Shown: in pieces, positions 9,565-19,473 of the stretch
Position numbering within the stretch: the first letter of the stretch is position 1
Layout: each line of letters starts with the position of its first letter
Assembly (NCBI GenBank): GCA_903859715.1
Contig: CAIONS010000023.1
Location: 1 to 64,000 of the forward strand
Direction of reading: 5' to 3'
DNA length: 64,000 nucleotides
From: an uncultured Opitutia bacterium
Lineage (GTDB): Bacteria; Verrucomicrobiota; Verrucomicrobiia; Opitutales; Opitutaceae
The notes under the pieces: model-generated
Seen by the model: the letters and a program-made list of their open reading frames with translations, nothing else
What the model was told of the DNA's origin: nothing
Database searches by the model: none
Translations under genes and position numbers: made by a program

Positions 9565-10926
9565 ATGCCGAACTCCCCCCACTCGGATCACACTTTCAGG
9601 CATAAACTGAAATCATTCCTGCTCGGCCGCACCGAGGCCGGCGGAACGTTTCTCCTGATCTTCGTCTCCTGCATCGCCGCGTGGGTCGGCTACCATTATC
9701 TCAACGTCCCGGTCTTGCGCTCCACCCGCATTTCCACCGTTGCACTGCCCGCGGGTATTCTTGCCGCGGCCCTGCTGAAGGCTCCTCCACGCTATCGCGG
9801 ATGGTGCGCAGCCGCGGCCGTCCTGACTCTGGCGCTGCCCTGTTACGAGGATCTGATTACAGGTTGGCCGTGGGAGACAGATCACTGGAAAGCATTTGTC
9901 GGATTAAAGTTCGCCGTGGATATCACAATTTTTTGCGCCGTGCTTGGGTGGTGGGGCAAGTTTGCCCTGAACCCTTCCAAACCAATGCATTTGGCCTGGG
10001 CAGGCTGTGCCGTCGTTGCCGGGATCGCCGCCAGTGGCTATGCCTATGTGGCCGCAACCAACGGGATTCTGCCGCAGCTGGCTTCATTCTCCAGCGCAGC
10101 TCATTTCTGGTCTGTGGCTCACCTGCAGGTGCTCGGCTTCATTCTCGGCATCATCATACCGGTGCCGGCACTCTTGGCGTTGCGCGCGAGTGATCTGCGA
10201 CCGGCTTCATCCGCCACTTTCCGGACCGCCATCGTCGTGGCCGGAGTGTTTGTGGCCGTGAGTCTGGTGATTTTCTCCCAGCCCAATCCTGCCTGGATGT
10301 TTCTCTCGATGGCGGCCGTGACCGTGATCACTTTCCACTACGAATTGACCGGCGCGGCGCTCGCCATCCTTGCGACGGTCGGGATCGTGACCGCTTACGA
10401 CATCGCCAAGCTGGGCACGCACGTTCCCGAGGAGGACCGCCCGCACATTCTCATCCTTCAGCTTTTTCTCGCCGTCCTGAGTGTGACCAGCCTGATGATG
10501 GGCTTAGTCCTGCGGCAACGCCGCGAACTGCAGGCGGAACTCGCCACGGCGAAGCGCCTGGCCGAGGACGCGGCCGCCAAGAAGGCCGCCTTCCTTGCCA
10601 ACATGAGCCATGAAATCCGTTCGCCGCTGGCGAGCCTCACCCTGTTCTCGGGCCTGTTGAAGCGGGCGAAAACGGAACGGGAGCGGCACGACATCATTGA
10701 GAACCTTCAGGAGGGCGGCCAAGCGGTGCTCGATCTGCTCAACCGCCTGCTTGATTTCTCCAAACTCGAGGCCGGGCAACTGACCCTTAATCCAGTCCCC
10801 GTGGATCTCTCCGGGCTAATCGACCGGGTCATTGGCCTGCAGCTGCCTCAAGCCAGAGCCAAGGGTCTGATGCTGCAATTACTCGTGGACCCGGAAGTGC
10901 CGGCGAGGGTGTTGGCGGATGTCCGC
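9565..10926 (+). pseudogene. membrane histidine kinase lacking its ATPase domain
   Basis: From the ATG at 9565, about 310 residues with several hydrophobic segments (MASE1-like sensor region, tentative) lead into a HisKA dimerisation domain with FLANMSHEIRSPLASL; the phospho-accepting His is near residue 348. The X-box region follows (LLDFSKLEAGQL, then ADVRQL). Just where the HATPase N-box should begin, homology stops at about 10915-10930. The frame runs on to 11151, but that part is antisense to a gene of the neighbouring element remnant. No ATPase domain occurs in the window, so the kinase cannot autophosphorylate itself. It is a truncated gene, apparently cut when the element region was rearranged. 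Confidence 0.8.
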
Positions 10927-11169
10927 CAGTTGATGCACCGCCTGTTTCGTGCGACCGGCCACATGGCCGATTTCCTCCAGTGTCGCCTCGTTGATCAGAT
11001 CGGGCCGCACGCAGTAGAGCGCGACCGTTGCACGCACGCCGCGCTCGTCGAGCGACGCGGCTTCCGCCATCCAGACCAAGAGCCGGCAGACCACTTCCAA
11101 GGCGAGGAAGCGCGCTTCCTGCTTGGGATCGACCGGCGCTGCGAAGAATGAATCATTGTTAGTTTTCAT
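10926..11169 (-). pseudogene. HTH protein of the element, C-terminus lost
   Basis: The frame begins MKTNNDSFFAAPVDPKQEAR and gives about 80 residues of plausible protein, including LLVWMAEAASLDERGVRATV and a likely helix-turn-helix, EEIGHVAGRTKQAVHQLADI. At that point it runs into the antisense of the histidine kinase gene, so the rest is missing; the open frame continues to 10879 by chance. Function is unknown. The HTH suggests a regulator or replication-related protein of the element. Confidence 0.5.
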
Positions 11170-11300
11170 AGTGGGATTGAGTTCGCTCCCACAATACGCC
11201 GGGCGCGCGTTTTCTAATAGATACAGCGTGCGCCCTCCGTCCTGATCCTATTTCGCACTGGTTCCGTCTGCGTGCGACACGGCGTGTGTCGCTTCGTCTG

Positions 11301-11338
11301 AAAACGAAAACACCGCGCCGGGATAAACCAGCGCGGTG
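11301..11338 (-). terminator. rho-independent terminator after the excisionase-like gene
   Basis: On the minus strand CACCGCGC (11338-11331) pairs with GCGCGGTG (11318-11311) over a 12-base loop and is followed by TTTTCGTTTT. It lies 24 bases past the stop of the excisionase-like gene. Confidence 0.75.
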
Positions 11339-11361
11339 CAGAATTGCCCCGGTGCGGAAGC

Positions 11362-11589
11362 TTATCCGCGCGCCGGCACTTTCAGCCGGGTGCGAATGTG
11401 TGCCGCGACCTCGGAGGCGTCGTAATACACGAAGTGACCGACCCTGTGATGCGGGATGCGCCGGAGCTTGGTCCAGTTCCGCAGGGTGGCGATGGAGGGC
11501 TCCTTGTCTTTGGGAAAAATCCCGCTGGCGCGCAGGCCGATGATGTCCGTGAGCTGGCTTTCTGTGGAGGGGGAGAGTTGCGTTTCCAT
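11362..11589 (-). CDS. excisionase-like small HTH protein
   Basis: A 75-aa protein with a winged-helix excisionase/MerR-like core: an N-terminal helix (STESQLTDIIGLRASGIF), then ATLRNWTKLRRIPHHRVGHF, then VYYDASEVAAHI. Proteins of this shape direct excision or regulate integrase genes. It follows the integrase remnant after a strong hairpin and precedes a good terminator, so it may be intact, but with its integrase broken it has no obvious partner here. Confidence 0.7.
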   Translation of the reverse strand: METQLSPSTESQLTDIIGLRASGIFPKDKEPSIATLRNWTKLRRIPHHRVGHFVYYDASEVAAHIRTRLKVPARG

Positions 11590-11591
11590 AC

Positions 11592-11624
11592 CCCTGCTTG
11601 CCGGTCAAGGGCCGGCAAGCAGGG
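11592..11624. repeat. 13-bp perfect hairpin between integrase remnant and excisionase
   Basis: CCCTGCTTGCCGG (11592-11604) and CCGGCAAGCAGGG (11612-11624) pair perfectly over a 7-base loop. There is no T-run on either side, so it is not a classic terminator. It ends two bases before the excisionase start codon and could limit its translation or mark a recombination or protein-binding site. Confidence 0.7.
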
Positions 11625-11634
11625 CGTGGCGTGG

Positions 11635-12030
11635 TCAGGCTGCGTTGGCCAGCGTCGCAGCAGCCGGAGCAGCGGGAACGTCCGCTTTTTTCGGCAGGAT
11701 GCCGAAAAACTCTTCCCCTTCCTCCTCGGTCTTCAAATCGAGGTAGTGTTTGCGAATGATGCTCTCCGAGTTGCCGGCTTGAAGTGACGCTTCTCCGATG
11801 GAGCGAAACTTTGCGACGAACATCGAAATGAACGTGTGCCGCATGACATCGTGCGCCAACGGGAATTGGAGCCACTGCACTTCTTGAACCTGACGCTCTG
11901 CCTCGGCTTCCGCGCGCGTCGGGAAATTCTTGCGGAAGCGTTTCCCGTCGAGACGGGCGTAGAGTTGGAAAACGATATTCCCGGAGGGATTCGTGAACTC
12001 TGAGATGACGAACGGACTTTTGTGTTTCAT
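11635..12030 (-). pseudogene. tyrosine recombinase (integrase) with internal deletion
   Basis: The 131-aa frame joins an N-terminal arm-type domain (GNIVFQLYARLDGKRFRKNF, to about residue 53) directly to the C-terminal catalytic end (AHDVMRHTFISMF, then ESIIRKHYLDL). The HxxR box and the final tyrosine are present, but the core-binding domain, the first catalytic arginine and the beta-strand lysine are gone; family members are usually 300-400 aa. The deletion kept the frame. It cannot be an active recombinase. It starts about 70 bases from the tRNA-Ser 3' end, the expected integrase position. Confidence 0.78.
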
Positions 12031-12100
12031 GACCGATTTGGCCGGTCAACGTCCTAATCGGCTGTCAGGGAAAATAACCCGTTGGTTTAGAACGGGAAAA

Positions 12101-12188
12101 TGGCGGAGAGGGAGGGATTCGAACCCCCGGAGCCTTGCGGCTCAGCGGTTTTCAAGACCGCCGCGATAGACCACTCTGCCACCTCTCC
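12101..12188 (-). tRNA. tRNA-Ser (TGA)
   Basis: A class II tRNA on the minus strand: acceptor GGAGAGG/CCUCUCC, anticodon stem GCGGU/ACCGC around CUUGAAA (anticodon UGA), long variable arm GAGCCGCAAGGCUC and a T arm with GGUUCGAAUCC. The 3' CCA is encoded. Its 3' end borders the integrative element remnant. Confidence 0.95.
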
Positions 12189-12369
12189 GGCACTGCTTTG
12201 TGGCTCATCCATCGATGGACGGCGCATCCCATCCGCTTGCTTTTCGATGAACCAGCTTGCGGCGAAGTGCAGCGTTCTCACGCCGGGAAAACAACGTCAA
12301 AGTAGCCGGCACTCTGCCCCTCTCGGAAAGCCGGCACGTGACGCCAGCTGCGAGGTCAAGCACCGCGCC

Positions 12370-13092
12370 TCAGTCGCGCCGCGAGAGCAGATAGAGCAGA
12401 TTCAGCAACGCGCTCACGAAGGCTGCGACATACGTCAGCGCCGCCGCATCGAGCGTCTGGTTCACCCCGGGCATCTCATCCCGGTCCAGGATGCCGAGTT
12501 CCACCAGCTGTACCTTCGCCCGACGGCTGGCATCAAACTCGACCGGCAGCGTGATCAGTTGAAAGAGCGAAAGCACGGCATAGCAGATGATCGCAAAGTC
12601 CAGAACAACGCCGGTCAGGCCACGCACCAGAAACCAGCTCGCGAGAATGATAAAAGGCAGCACTTTCGAGACGATCTGCGTGGCCGGCACCAGCGCCATG
12701 CGCCAGTTCAGCATCGCGTAGCCTTCCTTGTGCTGGATGGCATGGCCCGCCTCGTGGGCGGCGACGCCGAGCGCGGCGAGACTTGTGCCGCGGTAATTTT
12801 CCGACGAGAGCACCAGCCGCTTGTGCATCGGATCGTAGTGGTCGGTCAGGTGGCCTTCGATCTCGGTGATTTCAACGTCCGTGATGCCGGCATGCGCCAT
12901 CACGGCCTGCGCGGCCTCCCGGCCGGTGATCTGGCCGCGGGAGAGGATTTGGGAGTTCTTGCTGTAAGCGCTGGAAACCCGGATCTGCGCGTAGATCGCG
13001 AAGATGAAGATCAGCACAAACAGAATCATGAAAAGGCCCGGCGACATAAAGGAGCTGCGGTCGACGATGGCGAAAAAGAGGGATGCGTTCAT
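12370..13092 (-). CDS. YugP-type zinc metallopeptidase, membrane-bound
   Basis: A 240-aa protein of the neutral zinc metallopeptidase (YugP) family. An N-terminal membrane segment ([17 protein letters not shown]) is followed by the catalytic [13 protein letters not shown] near residue 113 and further hydrophobic segments ([24 protein letters not shown]). The substrate is unknown. It appears to stand alone between tRNA-Ser and the oxidoreductase gene. Confidence 0.88.
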   Translation of the reverse strand: MNASLFFAIVDRSSFMSPGLFMILFVLIFIFAIYAQIRVSSAYSKNSQILSRGQITGREAAQAVMAHAGITDVEITEIEGHLTDHYDPMHKRLVLSSENYRGTSLAALGVAAHEAGHAIQHKEGYAMLNWRMALVPATQIVSKVLPFIILASWFLVRGLTGVVLDFAIICYAVLSLFQLITLPVEFDASRRAKVQLVELGILDRDEMPGVNQTLDAAALTYVAAFVSALLNLLYLLSRRD

Positions 13093-13251
13093 GGCGGATG
13101 GGATCGGGAGTTAAAGGATTGGTTCCGTGCAGCGGAATGCCGGCCGAAGCCGGGCTTGCCTCACACCTTAAGCAAAACGCGCGATTTGCCAGTGACAATC
13201 GCGCGTTTGGAAAGGAGGCGGCGGGTTTCCACCGCAGCGGTGATCGCGAGG

Positions 13252-14400
13252 TTAGTCGAGCTTCGGCACGTCGAGCCAGCGGCGCTCGGCCCATGACTGC
13301 AGCCCAATCTCGGCCAGCTGCACGCCCTTCGCGCCCTGCAGGAGATTCCACGGGAACGGATCGCCCTTCACCACGTGCTTGAGAAAGAGCTCCCACTGGA
13401 CCTTGAATGCGTTGTCGAACACGTCATTGGTCGGCTGGGTGACCCAGCCGTCGAAGAACTTGATCGGGCTGTCGATGTCGGGGTTCCACACCGCGCGGGG
13501 TGTCATCGAGCCGTGCTGGATGACGCAGTTGCGCAGGCCGGCCACGGCCGAGCCGTGCGTGCCGTCCACCTGGAGCGTCAACAAATCATCACGACGGACA
13601 CGAACAGCCCAGGAGGAGTTGAAATTGCAGATGACGCCGTTCTTCAGTTCGAAGGTCGCGTAGGCCGCGTCGTCCGCGGTGCACTTGTAGGGCTTGCCCG
13701 CCTCATCCCAGCGCTGCGGGATGTGGGTCGCGCCGAGGCAGGAAACCGACTTCACCTCGCCGAACAGATTCTGGATCACGTACTGCCAGTGGCAGAGCAT
13801 GTCGACGATGATGCCGCCGTCCTCCTCCTTGCGGTAGTTCCACGACGGGCGCTGCAGCTTTTCCGTCTCACCGGTGAAAACCCAGTAGCCGAACTCGCCG
13901 CGCACGGAGAGAATTTTTCCGAAGAAACCGGTATCGATCAGGTACTTCAGCTTCAGCAGCCCGGGCAGCCAAAGCTTGTCCTGCACCACGCCGTTTTTCA
14001 GGCCGGCGGCGGTCACCTCACGGTACAGCGCCAGGGCCTCGGCCGAGGTCGTCGCCGTGGGTTTCTCGCAGTAGATGTGTTTCTTGGCCGCAATGGCCTT
14101 GCGCACGCCGATCGGGCGCTGGCCGGTGAGGGTCGCGTCGAAGTAAACCTGGTTCGCCGGATCGGCGAGCGCGGTATCGAGATTGGTGGTGTAACGCTTC
14201 ACCCCGGCTCGGGCGGCCAGCGCGGCCAGCTTGGATTCGCTGCGGCCGACGAGGATCGGGTCGGGCATGATCACCTCGGCGTCGCCGAGCTTGATGCCCC
14301 CCTGATCGATGATCGCCTTGATCGAGCGCAGGAGATGCTGGTTGGTGCCCATGCGTCCCGTGACGCCGTTCATGATGATGCCGACTTTATGCGTGGTCAT
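13252..14400 (-). CDS. Gfo/Idh/MocA-family oxidoreductase
   Basis: A 382-aa NAD(P)-dependent oxidoreductase, probably acting on a sugar or cyclitol. The N-terminal Rossmann fold begins [18 protein letters not shown] and the family motif [13 protein letters not shown] is near residue 117. I start at the ATG at 14400 (MTTHKVGI); upstream residues are low-complexity Arg/Ser. It lies 52 bases after a cupin gene on the same strand, so the two probably form an operon. No secretion signal is seen. Confidence 0.88.
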   Translation of the reverse strand: MTTHKVGIIMNGVTGRMGTNQHLLRSIKAIIDQGGIKLGDAEVIMPDPILVGRSESKLAALAARAGVKRYTTNLDTALADPANQVYFDATLTGQRPIGVRKAIAAKKHIYCEKPTATTSAEALALYREVTAAGLKNGVVQDKLWLPGLLKLKYLIDTGFFGKILSVRGEFGYWVFTGETEKLQRPSWNYRKEEDGGIIVDMLCHWQYVIQNLFGEVKSVSCLGATHIPQRWDEAGKPYKCTADDAAYATFELKNGVICNFNSSWAVRVRRDDLLTLQVDGTHGSAVAGLRNCVIQHGSMTPRAVWNPDIDSPIKFFDGWVTQPTNDVFDNAFKVQWELFLKHVVKGDPFPWNLLQGAKGVQLAEIGLQSWAERRWLDVPKLD

Positions 14401-14452
14401 GTGAGGGTGGAAAGTAGCGGGTAGCGAAACGTGGGTAGCGAGTAGAAATGCG

Positions 14453-14899
14453 TTATTTTTTGATATGCTGCGGTTGCGCACCCGCCGGGAGCGGCGGGAT
14501 CGCGCCAACACCCGCGGGCGGCAGCGTGCCATCCAGCTCTTGGCGCCAGTGGGCGACGTCGCCACCCGGACAATAGAAATACATCATGTGCAGCGGAGTA
14601 TCGCCGATATTGGTCAGCTGGTGAAACTGGGTCGGGGGCATGTACACGGCCTGTCCGGCAGTGATTTCGGAGCGCTCAGTGCCAACACAAATTTCACCCC
14701 GGCCCTGCAGCACCATGTAAACTTCCTCCTGTTCCTGATTGTGCCAGGGCACCTGCCCGCCATTCGGCTCAAGCACCACGTAGCCCATGGTAAATCCCTT
14801 GGCGGGAATTGGCTGGCCGGCCTGGCCCGCCAGCCCGCGGCCCATGCGGCGGGCGGGAAACGTGCGACCGGGAATTTTGGCGATATCGGCGATGATCAT
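14453..14899 (-). CDS. cupin-domain protein
   Basis: A 148-aa single cupin. The metal-binding motif 1 region is VPWHNQEQEEVYMVLQGRGE and the second motif has MPPTQFHQLTNIGD. Cupins of this kind are often isomerases, dioxygenases or sugar-binding regulators; the exact activity is not readable. It is followed on the same strand by the Gfo/Idh/MocA oxidoreductase, suggesting a joint role in sugar or polyol turnover. Confidence 0.85.
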   Translation of the reverse strand: MIIADIAKIPGRTFPARRMGRGLAGQAGQPIPAKGFTMGYVVLEPNGGQVPWHNQEQEEVYMVLQGRGEICVGTERSEITAGQAVYMPPTQFHQLTNIGDTPLHMMYFYCPGGDVAHWRQELDGTLPPAGVGAIPPLPAGAQPQHIKK

Positions 14900-14945
14900 G
14901 AATTTTTAGGGAGGTTCTGCGAGAGGTTAGATTTCTTTGCGACGG

Positions 14946-16994
14946 TCAGGCAGTCGTCAATCCTGCGCGCGCCAGCAAGGCGCCGAGGTCCGGCTCACGC
15001 CCCATGAACTCGCGGTAAAGTTCCATCGGGTCCGCGGAATTGCCGCGGCTGAGGACCGCCGCCACGAATTCGGCCCCAACCTTCGCGCTGAACACACCTT
15101 CGCGGCGGAACCGTGTGAACGCGTCCGCATCGAGCACCTCGGCCCATTTGTACGAATAGTAGCCGGCCGCGTAGCCGACCGGATCGGAAAAAATATGCGT
15201 GAAACGCTTCACGACCGTCGGCGTCGGCGGCTCGGTTGGAACCAAGCAGTCCGCCACCAGCGCGCGGGCCACGGGCTCAATGTCCACCACCCCGGCAAAC
15301 TCCGCCGTGCGGATGTGCAGCACCAGGTCCATCTTCGCCAGTGCCACCTGCCGCATCGTCACGGAGGCCGAGCGGAAGTTTTTCGCGGCGGTCATCTTCT
15401 GGAAGATGTCCTCCGGAATCGGCGCGCCCGTCTCGTGATGCCGGGCAAACAGATCGAGACTCTCCCGCTCCCAGCACCAGTTCTCCATGATCTGCGAGGG
15501 CAGTTCGACGAAGTCCCAGGCGACATTCGTTCCATTGAGCGACTTGATCTCCACCTCGCCCAGAAGGTGATGCAGCAGGTGTCCGAACTCGTGGAAAATC
15601 GTCTCCACCTCGCGGTGCTTCAGCAGCGCCGGGCGGCCCGCCGCCGGCGGCGTGAGGTTGCCACAAATCAGCCCAAGATGCGGCGCGCGGGCGCCGTCGG
15701 CGCCAGGGCCACCGGTGATCAGGTAGTTCATCCACGCCCCGCCGCGCTTTGATTCGCGCGGATACCAGTCGGCGTAAAACGATCCGACCGCACGCCCGCG
15801 GGCATCACGCATGTCGTAAAACTTCACCTCGGGGTGCCAGACCTCGACCCCCGTGCGCTCCGTGATGCGCAATCCAAACACCCGCGTCGCCAGCTCAAAC
15901 ATCCCGGCGATCACGCGGTCCATCGGGAAATACGGGCGCAGCACTTCCTCATCAAACGCATAGCGGCTCTGCCGCAGCTTCTCCGACCAATAGGCGGTTT
16001 CCCACGGAGTCAGGCGGCCCACCGCTCCGCCGGTTTGCCGGGCCTTGGACTCTTCCAATTCCCGGGTCTCGCGCCCAAAGGCCGCCGCGGCCCGCCGCTG
16101 CATGTCCTCCACAAATTCCAGCGCCCGCCCTCCGCTCTTGGCCATGCGGCGCTCGATCACGAGATCGGCAAAGTGCCGCTTGCCCAACAACTGGGCTTTC
16201 TCGGCCCGCAGGGCGAGGATGCGCGCGATCAAGGCCGTATTGTCATGCGGCGCCTGCGCGCCCACCGCCACGGCGGCCGCCCACATCTGCTGACGGAGAC
16301 TGCCGTCCGTGAGGTAGGTCATGAACGGCTCCTGCGAGGGCATCGGCAGCGTGAAACGCCAGCCGGCCAGTCCCTTCCCTTCTGCGCTGCGGCGCGCGGC
16401 GGCCACCGCGTGCGCCGGCAGTCCGGCCAGGCGGGATTCGTCCTCCACGACCAGCTGCCAGGCGTTCGTGGCATCGAGCACGTTCTCGGAATATTTCTGC
16501 GTCAGCTGCGCAAGTTCGCTCTGGATCGCCTCGGCGCGAGCCCGCTGGTCCGCTGGCAGATCGGCGCCCGCCTGACGGAATTCCGCCACGGTCTCATCGC
16601 AAAACCGCCGGTGGATGCCGGTCAGTGCGCGGCCCGCGGCCGATTCAGCCACGATGCGCAACCGGCTCCAGAGTTCGGCGTTCAGCGGGATCTTGGCATA
16701 GAACGCCGAGACTTCCGGCAGCATCGCATTGTGCGCCTCACGCAGCGCGGGCGAGTCGGCGACCGACTGGAGATGTGTGACCTTGCTCCATGCCGCCGTC
16801 AGCTCCTCGGTCGCGCGCTCCAAGGCGAGGAACGTGGACTCATAGGTCAGCTTGGCCGGCTCTTGCGCGGTGATCGCAGCCAGCGCCGCTTCCGCGCGGC
16901 TCAGCGCGATCTTGATATCGGGCCCGACGTGTTCCGGGGTAAGTTGCGACCAACGGATGTGAAAGGATGCGTCGAGAAAAGGATGTGAGGCCAT
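14946..16994 (-). CDS. M3-family metallopeptidase, oligopeptidase A-like
   Basis: A 682-aa zinc peptidase of the thimet oligopeptidase/PrlC group, which degrades short peptides in the cytoplasm. The N-terminal part is helical; the catalytic motif HEFGHLLHHLL is near residue 465 (FHEFGHLLHHLLGEVE) with a further metal ligand expected in the following helix. Length is normal. No signal peptide, so cytoplasmic. It lies between the cupin gene and the TonB-dependent receptor on the same strand. Confidence 0.93.
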   Translation of the reverse strand: MASHPFLDASFHIRWSQLTPEHVGPDIKIALSRAEAALAAITAQEPAKLTYESTFLALERATEELTAAWSKVTHLQSVADSPALREAHNAMLPEVSAFYAKIPLNAELWSRLRIVAESAAGRALTGIHRRFCDETVAEFRQAGADLPADQRARAEAIQSELAQLTQKYSENVLDATNAWQLVVEDESRLAGLPAHAVAAARRSAEGKGLAGWRFTLPMPSQEPFMTYLTDGSLRQQMWAAAVAVGAQAPHDNTALIARILALRAEKAQLLGKRHFADLVIERRMAKSGGRALEFVEDMQRRAAAAFGRETRELEESKARQTGGAVGRLTPWETAYWSEKLRQSRYAFDEEVLRPYFPMDRVIAGMFELATRVFGLRITERTGVEVWHPEVKFYDMRDARGRAVGSFYADWYPRESKRGGAWMNYLITGGPGADGARAPHLGLICGNLTPPAAGRPALLKHREVETIFHEFGHLLHHLLGEVEIKSLNGTNVAWDFVELPSQIMENWCWERESLDLFARHHETGAPIPEDIFQKMTAAKNFRSASVTMRQVALAKMDLVLHIRTAEFAGVVDIEPVARALVADCLVPTEPPTPTVVKRFTHIFSDPVGYAAGYYSYKWAEVLDADAFTRFRREGVFSAKVGAEFVAAVLSRGNSADPMELYREFMGREPDLGALLARAGLTTA

Positions 16995-17037
16995 GGGAGT
17001 CGCACACCCAAACGCGATCCGCCCTGCGGGGCAAGCA

Positions 17038-18870
17038 TCACCATGCGTAAGTCACTCCGGCGGAAAGCTGCCGGCCGGCCGCGGGCACTGCGGGCACTTC
17101 TTGAAAGGCCGAGTTCCACAGGTTATCCGCCTGCACGGTAAACTCCGTTCCCCGCCACGCCGCGGGCCGGTAGCTCAGCCCAAGCGAACTGATCACCGCG
17201 CTATTGCCGCCGGCCGTGCGCAGGAGATTGGGCTCCTGGAGGCGCGCTTCGTTGTCAAAACGCAGCTGGAATTCACGGCTCATCCGTACGACCACGGCCG
17301 CCGTCAGCCGCTGGCGCGCATAGTTAAGCGCATAGAAACTGGCGTCCACCATGGCCCCTTTATAGTCCGGCGTCTTGGTCAGAACGGTATAACCGAGCAC
17401 CAGATCACACGCCGCCCATGAACGCCGCACCACCAGTTCGGCTCCCGTGGTCGCGATATCGACGGCATTCGCCCGCCGGCCGAACACGCCGTTCACATAC
17501 GTCCAGTCCACCAGGTTATCATCGCGCCGATAAAACACCGCGGCCTGCCCCACCCAGCCATCAGCCGTGCCGCTGGCTCCCACCTCGAGGTTGTGGCTCG
17601 TTTCCCGGCCGAGGTTGGGATTGCCCAGAAAGAGTCCGGCCGTGGCGCTGGAGTTGAGTGCGGTGTAGCTCGGCAGCTCGGTGGTCGTGGCGTAGCTGAA
17701 ATAAACGCGCTGCACCGGATCCGCACTTTGCTCGCGCGCAATCTCGATGATCGGCGACGCGGCGCCGCCATCGTGGTTCGATTCGTCATAGGTTCCGCCC
17801 GCCTTTACGACCAGGTGCGAGCCATCTCCGAGCGGCCAGCTTTTTTCCGGCACCAGCGCCAGCTTGGTCATGGTCCGGGAATCGTACCGCCCCGCGGTCA
17901 GCGAGGTGGACTCCACGTCATCCGCCAGCACTTCGGCATGGAAATTCAGGGTCATCACGCCCGCGTCAACCCGGCCGCCCACCGCCGCGCCACTGATCCA
18001 CGTCGTGGTCTGGAAAGGGTGCACCGCGCCGACCGGCGCGAACCGATTGAACGCATAATCGTCCTTGTTGCGCCGGTCATAGGCCCCGGCCTCGAGGAAA
18101 TTTCCGCCCCCCAGGTCAATCCGGTGGTTGAAGGCCAGTAGCACGTTCTGGAGATGGTCCGTTTCGTCCGAATTGAACGGCGTGTAAAGATTGGGCCAAC
18201 CGAAGAACTTGGTCTGGTAGCCGGCAAAAAAATCCGTCTGCGCGGCTGAGCTCACGAGCTGCACTCGCGCATTCACGCGGCCAAAATGACTGTCACCATA
18301 CGGTACGGCTCCGTCGGAATCCGCGCGCGCCCAGGCCACGTCCGCCGCCACCTTCTGCCCCAGAATCACGGTGTCGCTGACATAGCCCTGGTAAAATTCC
18401 TGCCGGTCCAAGCCGTTTTCGCCCGCCGCCAGGCTCAGCAACCCGGAGGTGCGCACGGGCCGCCAGGCGTAGGCGACCGCGCCCACGGTGGAGTCCATCG
18501 TGACCAGGGCGTGTTCCGCCCCCGTCAGGATTTCCGGTGCGCCCAGCATCGCCGGCGCCACCGCGATGTCGGCGTAGTAATGACCCGTCTGCGGGTCGAC
18601 CAGGGACACTGCGCCAATTTGGAACCCGGTATTCTCAAAGATGCCGCCGCGAATCGTCACGTCGGCCTGCGCCTCAGGCTGGTTCCGTGTCTGCAGATCC
18701 ACCTGCGGCTCGAACCGCAGCGCCGACACCGGCATGGCAAAGGAGGCCGCCGGCGATTGGTTGGCCACGCGGGGCGAGTAAACCGTGACTTCCGGCAAAT
18801 CGACCGGGGCAAGCTGGCCGAGGAGAGGCATGGCGCAACACAGGCTGACGAGTAGGATCCGAACGTTCAT
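17038..18870 (-). CDS. TonB-dependent outer-membrane receptor
   Basis: About 610 residues from the ATG at 18870. A signal peptide (MNVRILLVSLCCAMPLLG) precedes a plug domain (VTIRGGIFENTGFQIGAVSL) and a beta-barrel ending in an aromatic residue (SAGVTYAW). The receptor imports a siderophore, cofactor or glycan using TonB energy; the substrate cannot be read. ATG codons at 18942 and 18921 are possible but would put the hydrophobic segment further inside. No cobalamin riboswitch was recognised upstream. Confidence 0.9.
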   Translation of the reverse strand: MNVRILLVSLCCAMPLLGQLAPVDLPEVTVYSPRVANQSPAASFAMPVSALRFEPQVDLQTRNQPEAQADVTIRGGIFENTGFQIGAVSLVDPQTGHYYADIAVAPAMLGAPEILTGAEHALVTMDSTVGAVAYAWRPVRTSGLLSLAAGENGLDRQEFYQGYVSDTVILGQKVAADVAWARADSDGAVPYGDSHFGRVNARVQLVSSAAQTDFFAGYQTKFFGWPNLYTPFNSDETDHLQNVLLAFNHRIDLGGGNFLEAGAYDRRNKDDYAFNRFAPVGAVHPFQTTTWISGAAVGGRVDAGVMTLNFHAEVLADDVESTSLTAGRYDSRTMTKLALVPEKSWPLGDGSHLVVKAGGTYDESNHDGGAASPIIEIAREQSADPVQRVYFSYATTTELPSYTALNSSATAGLFLGNPNLGRETSHNLEVGASGTADGWVGQAAVFYRRDDNLVDWTYVNGVFGRRANAVDIATTGAELVVRRSWAACDLVLGYTVLTKTPDYKGAMVDASFYALNYARQRLTAAVVVRMSREFQLRFDNEARLQEPNLLRTAGGNSAVISSLGLSYRPAAWRGTEFTVQADNLWNSAFQEVPAVPAAGRQLSAGVTYAW

Positions 18871-18970
18871 CAGCGCTAGCGCTAGCAGGCCAGCTCCGGA
18901 AAACAAGCCCGAGTTAGTCATATTAAATAATCGCCTTAACAAGATCGGGTCGTCGTCGGATTACCCTGAA

Positions 18971-19002
18971 AAGCAAAAACCCCGGTCGCATTGACCGGGG
19001 TT
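18971..19002 (-). terminator. rho-independent terminator after the ferredoxin gene
   Basis: On the minus strand AACCCCGGTC (19002-18993) pairs perfectly with GACCGGGGTT (18987-18978) and is followed by TTTGCTTTT. It lies 24 bases past the ferredoxin stop and isolates it from the TonB receptor gene downstream. Confidence 0.88.
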
Positions 19003-19025
19003 GAAAATTATCCCGAGTGGGAAAC

Positions 19026-19262
<237 letters not shown>

Positions 19263-19473
19263 GGCTCGCGCGAACAAAGAGTAAATGAAACCGCTGTCAA
19301 GCGGTCAGGGCGGCCGGCGACGAAGGATGACGCACATGAAAGGGGCGCCGGCTCAGTTGAGCCATGCACGGGCGGACCGGATCGATCCCGCCATCCTTTC
19401 CAGACTGCGGAATCCGCCGGATTTTTGGGGTGGCGGCTTGTGTTTGTCACCCACTCTTCCATGCTGCTGTTCG

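Larger units (their letters stand above)
10900..12100. mobile_element. remnant of an integrative element beside tRNA-Ser
   Basis: Between the broken histidine kinase and the 3' end of tRNA-Ser lie, all on the minus strand, a deleted tyrosine integrase, an excisionase-like HTH protein and a truncated HTH protein. This order, integrase next to the tRNA, is typical of elements that integrate at tRNA genes. I found no copy of the tRNA 3' end at the left border, so the distal attachment site seems lost with the kinase 3' end. A short inverted repeat, GGCGGA-TG-TCCGCC (10914-10927), sits at the left junction. Confidence 0.65.

Noticed and set aside
10879-10950. Copy of the tRNA-Ser 3' end as the second attachment site of the element
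   Set aside because: Compared by eye, no stretch here matches GGAGAGGGAGGGATTCGAAC; the site appears to be lost.
10930-11151. Extension of the histidine kinase frame as a natural C-terminus
   Set aside because: These residues have no kinase homology and are the antisense of the HTH protein of the element remnant.
18870-18970. Cobalamin riboswitch upstream of the TonB receptor
   Set aside because: The leader is short and I see no B12-box-like sequence or the expected stems.
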